Shown here piece by piece: positions 13,360 through 17,462 of a DNA stretch of 17,462 nucleotides (position 1 is its first letter; the number at the start of each line of letters is the position of its first letter). Under the pieces are notes generated by a model. It did no database searches, was not told where the DNA came from, and worked only from the letters and a program-made list of their open reading frames with translations. The translations under genes were made by a program, and so were the position numbers. The DNA comes from Patescibacteria group bacterium (GTDB lineage Bacteria; Patescibacteriota; Minisyncoccia; Phycocordibacterales; UBA12088), in contig WFWM01000068.1 of the NCBI GenBank assembly GCA_015491145.1, forward strand, positions 1 through 17,462, read 5' to 3'.

Positions 13360-13575
13360 ATGCATACGTACCCCGCGGTACTTCTCGATGTGTTCGGTCG
13401 ATTACTCCGCCTCCCCTTCCTCCTCACAACCGACGAAGAAGCAGAGGAACTCTTCGGCGACGAGGAAGAGGATTTTGACGGGTCGTTTGCGGAAGACGAG
13501 GAGGACGAACCGTTTCCCTTTGAGGACGAAGAAGACGACGATCCTTTTGCAGCGTTCGAGGAAGAGGAAGAGTAG
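13360..13575 (+). CDS. Small acidic protein of unknown function
   Basis: 71 residues. The N-terminal half is hydrophobic and amphipathic (TYPAVLLDVFGRLLRLPFLL at residues 3-22). From residue 25 the chain is a run of Glu and Asp broken only by Phe, Pro, Gly and Ala (FGDEEEDFDGSFAEDEEDEP and onward), ending EEEEE. No family is recognised. Codon use matches the G+C-rich neighbours, and the frame fills the space between ruvC and the PBP gene without overlap. The tail could bind basic proteins or metal ions, or could simply be disordered; that is speculation. No Shine-Dalgarno sequence is seen. GTG or internal starts are possible. Confidence 0.6.
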   Translation: MHTYPAVLLDVFGRLLRLPFLLTTDEEAEELFGDEEEDFDGSFAEDEEDEPFPFEDEEDDDPFAAFEEEEE

Positions 13576-13591
13576 CAACCACGCTTCCCTG

Positions 13592-13600
13592 TGGTAGGAT
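13592..13600 (+). promoter_or_regulatory. Extended -10 promoter of the PBP gene
   Basis: TGGTAGGAT within CCTGTGGTAGGATGG, in the 34-nt gap after the acidic ORF. +1 is predicted at 13607, three bases before ATG 13610. If translation instead starts at ATG 13670, the leader would be 63 nt and would contain the 40-base palindrome. No -35 match is visible. Confidence 0.6.
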
Positions 13601-13609
13601 GGACCTGCT

Positions 13610-16213
13610 ATGCTCCTGCCGAGGGGAGTACCCATCACTCGCCGCGCGCGACCTCGCGCGCGGCGAGTGATGCTTTCTACCTTCCTCATCCTTGCCTCTG
13701 GCGCATTTATCGCCGGGGGGGTAGGGATTCTTTGGATTGCCTCACTCCCCTTGCCGGACCTCACGGCGTTTCAGGCACGAAAAGTGCCGCAATCGGTAAA
13801 ATTGTACGACCGAACCGGGAAGGTGCTCCTCTACGAGCTCTACCAAGCTACCAGACGCACCGTGGTGCCGTCTGACCAAATCTCCCCCTACCTCAAGCAA
13901 GCTATCATCGCGATAGAGGATAGCGCTTTCTATGAGCACCATGGTATCCGACCGCTTGCCATTCTCCGCGCCGCCCTCGCCAATCTTTTTTCCCTCTCAT
14001 TCGAGCAGGGTGGATCCACCATTACGCAACAAGTTATTAAGAACACAGTGCTCGTCTCCGACAAATCTATCGTCCGAAAGGTGAAGGAGTGGGTGCTCGC
14101 ACTCAAACTCGAGCGGCGGTACACCAAGGATCAGATCCTCACTTTCTACCTCAACGAGGTGCCGTTTGGGGGAACCATCTATGGGGCAGAAGAGGCGTCG
14201 CAAGCTTTCTTCGGCAAGTCGGCACGCGACCTCTCACTCGCAGAAGCCGCCTACCTCGCTGCACTCCCTCGCGCCCCTTCCTACTACTCCCCCTATGGAG
14301 CCCATCGGGATGCACTCGAGGCCCGGAAGAACCTCGTCCTGAAACGAATGCGAGAGCTTGGGTTCATCTCCGAGGCAGAGTATGAGCAAGCCCGTTCAGC
14401 GAAGGTGGTGTTCCTCCCCCGTGGGAACGATCGTATCAAAGCCCCCCACTTCGTGTTCTATACCCAGCAGTGGCTCGAGGAACGCTACGGGAGGGACACG
14501 CTCCAGGAGGGCGGGTGGCGCGTCATCACCTCGCTCGACTGGAATCTCCAGCAGCAGTTTGAATCAATGGCGAAAGCGTACGCGCTCCGCAACGAACGAG
14601 AGAATGACGCCCGAAATGTTGCGCTGCTCGCGCTCGACCCCAAAAGTGGCGTCATCCTCGCAATGGTGGGATCACGCGACTACTATGATACTGCCATCGA
14701 TGGCGCCTTCAATGTTACAACCGCGCGACGACAGCCGGGTTCGGCTATCAAACCGTTCGTCTACGCCCAAGCATTCCTCAAAGGCTACACCCCGGAGACA
14801 GTTGTGTTCGATGTGCCGACACAGTTTTCTACCGCTTGCAAGCCAGACGAGCTCACGAAAAAAGAGGCCCCCTGCTACGCCCCAGAGAACTTCGATGGGA
14901 AATTCCACGGTCCGGTAACCTTCCGCGCCGCCCTCGCCCAGTCGCTCAATGTCCCCTCCGTGAAGGTGCTCTACCTTGCAGGGGTTCGTGAAGCACTCGC
15001 CCTCGCCCACACCATGGGCCTCACCTCCCTCGATCCAACCGACGCCCGCTACGGGCTCACCTTCGTGCTCGGCGGAGGAGAGGTGACTCCCCTTGAGCTT
15101 GCCGGGGCTTACGCAGTGTTTGCAAACGGAGGGTTTCGTGTCGACCCAACGCCGGTGCTTCGGATCGAGACCCCTACCGGGAAAGTGGTGTGGCAATCCT
15201 CACCGGAACCAAGGCAGGTGCTTCCTCCCCACATCGCCGCAATCGTGACCGACATTCTCTCTGACAACGAAGCGAGGGCACCGGCGTTTGGGCGCACGTC
15301 CCCCCTTGCATTTCCCGGCCGGATTGTTGCAGCAAAAACAGGCACCACGAATGAGTTTCGCGACGCGTGGACGGTCGGCTACAGCACCTCCGTTGTAGTG
15401 GTGGCGTGGGCCGGGAATAACGACAATACTCCAATGAAAAAGCGCGTCGCCTCCTACCTCATTGCTCCACTCTGGCGCAAGGCGATGGAGGCGGCGCTCG
15501 ATCGCTACCCGGGAGATCCGCTTCCCGAGCCGCCCCCTCCCCCTACAGAGGTGAAACCGGTGCTCCGCGGCATCTGGTGGGGCAACGAGAGTTACTTCAT
15601 CGACACAGTTTCCGGAAAACTCGCCACACCCGCTACCCCACCGGAGACGAGAGAAGAACGCGTAGTGCCGGCAATCCACTCCCTCCTCCACTGGGTCAGG
15701 AAAGACGATCCTCTCGGCCCACCTCCTGATGACCCATCCCGCGACCCACAGTACCCCTACTGGGAAGCGGGGGTGCAGCGATGGAAAAAGGAACACAGGA
15801 TTACCGAAGCGACATTCCCGCAAAAGCCTGTAGCGTACGACGATGTTCATACTCCTGCGAACAAGCCGCGGGTCGTCGTTCTCTCCCCACAGAACACATC
15901 GTACGCCCCCCTCTCCGAGCCGCTCACCGTCGCTGTAGCAGCCTCCAGCACCTACCCACTCAAGGAGATGGAGGTGTACCTCAACGACATCTTTGTTGGG
16001 AAGGACACCACACCCCCCTTCTCCCTCTCATTCACCCCGTGTGACATTCTCCCTGCCACCGTATGCCAATCCGCAACCGCAACAGGAGAAGATGTTCCCG
16101 CAACGATCCGCATTCGGGTTGTCGACCGTGTGTGGAACAAAACAGAGCGCACCGTTTCTCTCACGCTTTCGTCAGCGCAGAGGATATACAACCTCCTCGA
16201 GCTGACACCATAA
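13610..16213 (+). CDS. Class A penicillin-binding protein (PBP1A type) with C-terminal Ig-like domain
   Basis: 867 residues. Short basic N-terminus, one transmembrane helix (about 21-45), then a GT51 glycosyltransferase with IEDSAFYEHHG (102-112, catalytic Glu103) and GGSTITQQ (134-141), plus LNEVPFGGTIYG and AEAAYLAALPRAPS. The transpeptidase has SAIK (Ser378, Lys381), SLN (445-447) and KTGTT (576-580). It polymerises and cross-links peptidoglycan outside the membrane. After a proline-rich linker (about 639-646), residues about 752-845 look like a Big_7-type Ig-like domain (VVVLSPQNTSYAPLSEPLTV, then EVYLNDIFVG). The start at 13610 fits the promoter; ATG at 13670 (MLSTFLILAS) is a real alternative, since it would leave a perfect 19-bp hairpin untranslated. 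Confidence 0.95.
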   Translation: MLLPRGVPITRRARPRARRVMLSTFLILASGAFIAGGVGILWIASLPLPDLTAFQARKVPQSVKLYDRTGKVLLYELYQATRRTVVPSDQISPYLKQAIIAIEDSAFYEHHGIRPLAILRAALANLFSLSFEQGGSTITQQVIKNTVLVSDKSIVRKVKEWVLALKLERRYTKDQILTFYLNEVPFGGTIYGAEEASQAFFGKSARDLSLAEAAYLAALPRAPSYYSPYGAHRDALEARKNLVLKRMRELGFISEAEYEQARSAKVVFLPRGNDRIKAPHFVFYTQQWLEERYGRDTLQEGGWRVITSLDWNLQQQFESMAKAYALRNERENDARNVALLALDPKSGVILAMVGSRDYYDTAIDGAFNVTTARRQPGSAIKPFVYAQAFLKGYTPETVVFDVPTQFSTACKPDELTKKEAPCYAPENFDGKFHGPVTFRAALAQSLNVPSVKVLYLAGVREALALAHTMGLTSLDPTDARYGLTFVLGGGEVTPLELAGAYAVFANGGFRVDPTPVLRIETPTGKVVWQSSPEPRQVLPPHIAAIVTDILSDNEARAPAFGRTSPLAFPGRIVAAKTGTTNEFRDAWTVGYSTSVVVVAWAGNNDNTPMKKRVASYLIAPLWRKAMEAALDRYPGDPLPEPPPPPTEVKPVLRGIWWGNESYFIDTVSGKLATPATPPETREERVVPAIHSLLHWVRKDDPLGPPPDDPSRDPQYPYWEAGVQRWKKEHRITEATFPQKPVAYDDVHTPANKPRVVVLSPQNTSYAPLSEPLTVAVAASSTYPLKEMEVYLNDIFVGKDTTPPFSLSFTPCDILPATVCQSATATGEDVPATIRIRVVDRVWNKTERTVSLTLSSAQRIYNLLELTP
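13633..13672. repeat. Perfect 19-bp inverted repeat at the start of the PBP gene
   Basis: Left arm CATCACTCGCCGCGCGCGA (13633-13651), two-base centre CC, right arm TCGCGCGCGGCGAGTGATG (13654-13672). Every base pairs. With the upstream start it encodes residues 8-21 (PITRRARPRARRVM); with the downstream start the ATG at 13670-13672 is the last three bases of the right arm and would be held in the stem. No T-run follows on the plus strand. Confidence 0.9.
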
Positions 16214-16219
16214 AAGCCC

Positions 16220-16483
16220 TTACGCAATATCGCGTAGCGACCCGTCAGGAAGACGTTGCCGGACCCATTGGAGAATCTCTCGTTTTGCAAGCGTAATCTC
16301 TGACCGTTCGATTGGTGACACTGATAATCGTGCGACCCCTCGCACGATACGAATCGCCTCAATTGGAACCGCGATACCACACACCGCCGCAATCGCGTTC
16401 CGCACCACACGGCGAACACTCTCATCTGGAGGGGTGAGGTTGGAAAACTTTGTGAGGTATTGGTAAATCGGTTGGTAGCCCAT
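16220..16483 (-). CDS. DciA/DUF721-like small protein downstream of dnaN
   Basis: 87 residues from ATG at 16483, 4 nt after the dnaN stop, so translated from the same mRNA. The order is a helical N-terminus (about residues 20-38, ESVRRVVRNAIAAVCGI), two strands (IEAIRIVRGVARLSVSP, 42-58) and a helix (IERSEITLAKREILQWVRQRL, 58-79). That resembles the KH-like core of DUF721/DciA proteins, where 'v.ng.L.v.v.s.....el...k..il..l' is typical. DciA is the helicase loader of most bacteria lacking DnaC or DnaI, and a place beside dnaN would suit it. The match is by eye and short, so the name is tentative. Its stop is 6 nt from that of the converging PBP gene. Confidence 0.6.
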   Translation of the reverse strand: MGYQPIYQYLTKFSNLTPPDESVRRVVRNAIAAVCGIAVPIEAIRIVRGVARLSVSPIERSEITLAKREILQWVRQRLPDGSLRDIA

Positions 16484-16487
16484 AGGG

Positions 16488-17462
16488 CTAACGGTTCATC
16501 GGCATCACAAGGTAGCGGTAGGAAGTATCCTCACTCCCAGTAATGACGAGTGGTTTACTCCCCCCCACAAACCGAAGAAGCACCTTCTCTCCCGCAACGG
16601 GAGTAAGCCCCTCTTGCAGATAGCGGAGATTGAACCCAACCTCCTGTGGTTCTCCTTCCCCTTTCTCAACAGGGAGGGTTTCCTCCACCTCTCCCACCTG
16701 CTGGTTCGATGCAGAAAGTTGCATCGTGCGTTCCTCGGGTTGCACCCTCACCCGAATGTAGGAAAACTGATCAGTGAAAATATTCACCCGCCTCAAAAGA
16801 AAGAGGAACTCCTCCTTCGGGACCACCACGGTAGTAGCAAACGAAGTGGGAATAATTCGCTCGTAATCTGGGAATGATCCCTCAATGAGGCGTGTGGTGT
16901 ACACAAACCCATCAACACTCAAACGACACAGTTTTCCATCGTGGGAGAGGGAGACCTGCTTCCGTTGCTCCACAAGACGAAGGAGGCTCGCCACCGAACG
17001 GCGGGGAAGAATGAATGACTCCATCACCTCCCCCCGCTCCACTGCGGCGCGCTTTTCAGCAAGACGGAACGAATCGGTTGCCGCAACCACAAACTCCTCT
17101 TCCCCCAATAGGCAATACACTCCAGTGAGCTCCGGTTTGATGGTGGAAGTTGCCACAGAGGGGAGCACCGCTTCAAAAAGATCACTCACCACTCCTCCTT
17201 CCAATACCCGCTCCTTCGTTTGAGTGAGTGAGGGAGGGGAGGGAAACTCCTCCGTGTGAAGCGAACGAAGCCGTGCCTTTCCTACTGAAAGGATATTGTT
17301 TTCGCCAAGGGTAAGGGTGATGTGTTCTTCCCGACTCGTTCCAATTACTTGCGCCAACACCGACCCCGGCACCACCACCTCACCCTCTCCCTCCACCTTC
17401 GCTGGAAGGCTCGCCTCAATAAATTCCTCGAGGTTGGTGGCTCGCACCACCACCTTACCCCC
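16488..17462 (-). CDS. dnaN: DNA polymerase III beta sliding clamp, 5' end cut off by window
   Basis: 324 residues to the window edge; the frame stays open through 17462 (GGKVVVRATNLEEFIEAS at the edge), so the gene continues outside. Full DnaN is about 365-380 residues, so roughly 45-50 are missing. Typical marks are RATNLEEFIEASLPAKVEGEGEVVVPGSVLAQVI (domain 1), TGVYCLLGEEEFVVAATDSFRLAEKR (domain 2; usually GvlfE..g..l..vATDGhRLa), SFILPRRSVASLLRL, IEGSFPDYERIIPTSF, and the C-terminal LVITGSEDTSYRYLVMPMNR (usually p..i......y.yvvMPmrl). The protein forms the ring that tethers DNA polymerase. dnaA may lie beyond the right edge, as in many bacteria, but this cannot be seen. Confidence 0.96.
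   Translation of the reverse strand, partial: GGKVVVRATNLEEFIEASLPAKVEGEGEVVVPGSVLAQVIGTSREEHITLTLGENNILSVGKARLRSLHTEEFPSPPSLTQTKERVLEGGVVSDLFEAVLPSVATSTIKPELTGVYCLLGEEEFVVAATDSFRLAEKRAAVERGEVMESFILPRRSVASLLRLVEQRKQVSLSHDGKLCRLSVDGFVYTTRLIEGSFPDYERIIPTSFATTVVVPKEEFLFLLRRVNIFTDQFSYIRVRVQPEERTMQLSASNQQVGEVEETLPVEKGEGEPQEVGFNLRYLQEGLTPVAGEKVLLRFVGGSKPLVITGSEDTSYRYLVMPMNR

Noticed and set aside
13633..13672. The 40-base palindrome as an intrinsic terminator
   Set aside because: It lies after the promoter and around the start of the PBP gene, and no T-run follows on the plus strand.
16221..16236. Hairpin TACGC-AATATC-GCGTA between the converging PBP and DciA-like genes as a bidirectional terminator
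   Set aside because: The stem has only 5 pairs and no adequate U-tract follows directly on either strand.
1..17462. CRISPR array, insertion sequence or alternative genetic code
   Set aside because: No evenly spaced direct repeats and no transposase motifs. Several genes end at TGA where the family's C-terminus is expected, so TGA is a stop here.

Overview
The window is a compact, G+C-rich bacterial chromosome segment. It has almost no spacer DNA, many ATGA or GTGA gene overlaps and almost no Shine-Dalgarno-like sequences. The gene set suggests a member of the Candidate Phyla Radiation (Patescibacteria), most likely of the Parcubacteria type. It includes a PilM/N/O/B type IV pilus system, a PolA without a recognisable 3'-5' exonuclease domain, a stand-alone MetG-type tRNA-binding domain, a shortened YebC and a short DNA polymerase III delta-like protein. 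This placement is inferred from gene content; no 16S or marker-gene comparison was possible.

Layout. Bases 93-2909 (minus strand) hold pilM, pilN, pilO, an unnamed single-span membrane protein, and then tRNA-Arg(UCU) with its own promoter. Bases 2936-4477 (minus) hold a 32-35 residue membrane peptide, ruvX, a MetG C-terminal-domain protein and a YqaA/DedA-like membrane protein. A tRNA-Ser(GGA) follows on the plus strand, flanked on its 3' side by a low-G+C patch (43 % over 4680-4937) with one small membrane ORF. Bases 4973-9158 (minus) form a tight operon tsaE-polA-holA-NUDIX. From a shared, overlapping promoter pilB runs the other way (9182-10912). Between pilB and ruvB lies a strongly structured element that looks like a minus-strand non-coding RNA of about 185 nt ending in a U-tract. 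Then come ruvB, yebC-ruvC, a small acidic ORF and a class A penicillin-binding protein (PBP1A type) on the plus strand. At the right edge dnaN (5' end cut off by the window) and a DciA/DUF721-like gene lie on the minus strand, converging on the PBP gene.

How it fits together. The content is housekeeping: DNA replication and repair (dnaN, polA, holA, ruvB, ruvC, ruvX, DciA-like), tRNA modification and translation (tsaE, MetG-like domain, two tRNAs), cell-wall synthesis (PBP1A), and the type IV pilus inner-membrane platform with its assembly ATPase. No ruvA, pilC or pilT is in the window, and I see no mobile element or CRISPR array.

The most interesting non-coding signals are four. (1) The structured RNA candidate between pilB and ruvB. 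(2) A recurrent extended -10 element, TGTGGTAGNAT or close to it, that places the predicted transcription start within 0-4 nt of start codons and of tRNA 5' ends, implying widespread leaderless transcription. (3) A perfect 19-bp inverted repeat at the start of the PBP gene. (4) A permuted inverted repeat, able to form a pseudoknot or two alternative stems, upstream of the small acidic ORF.
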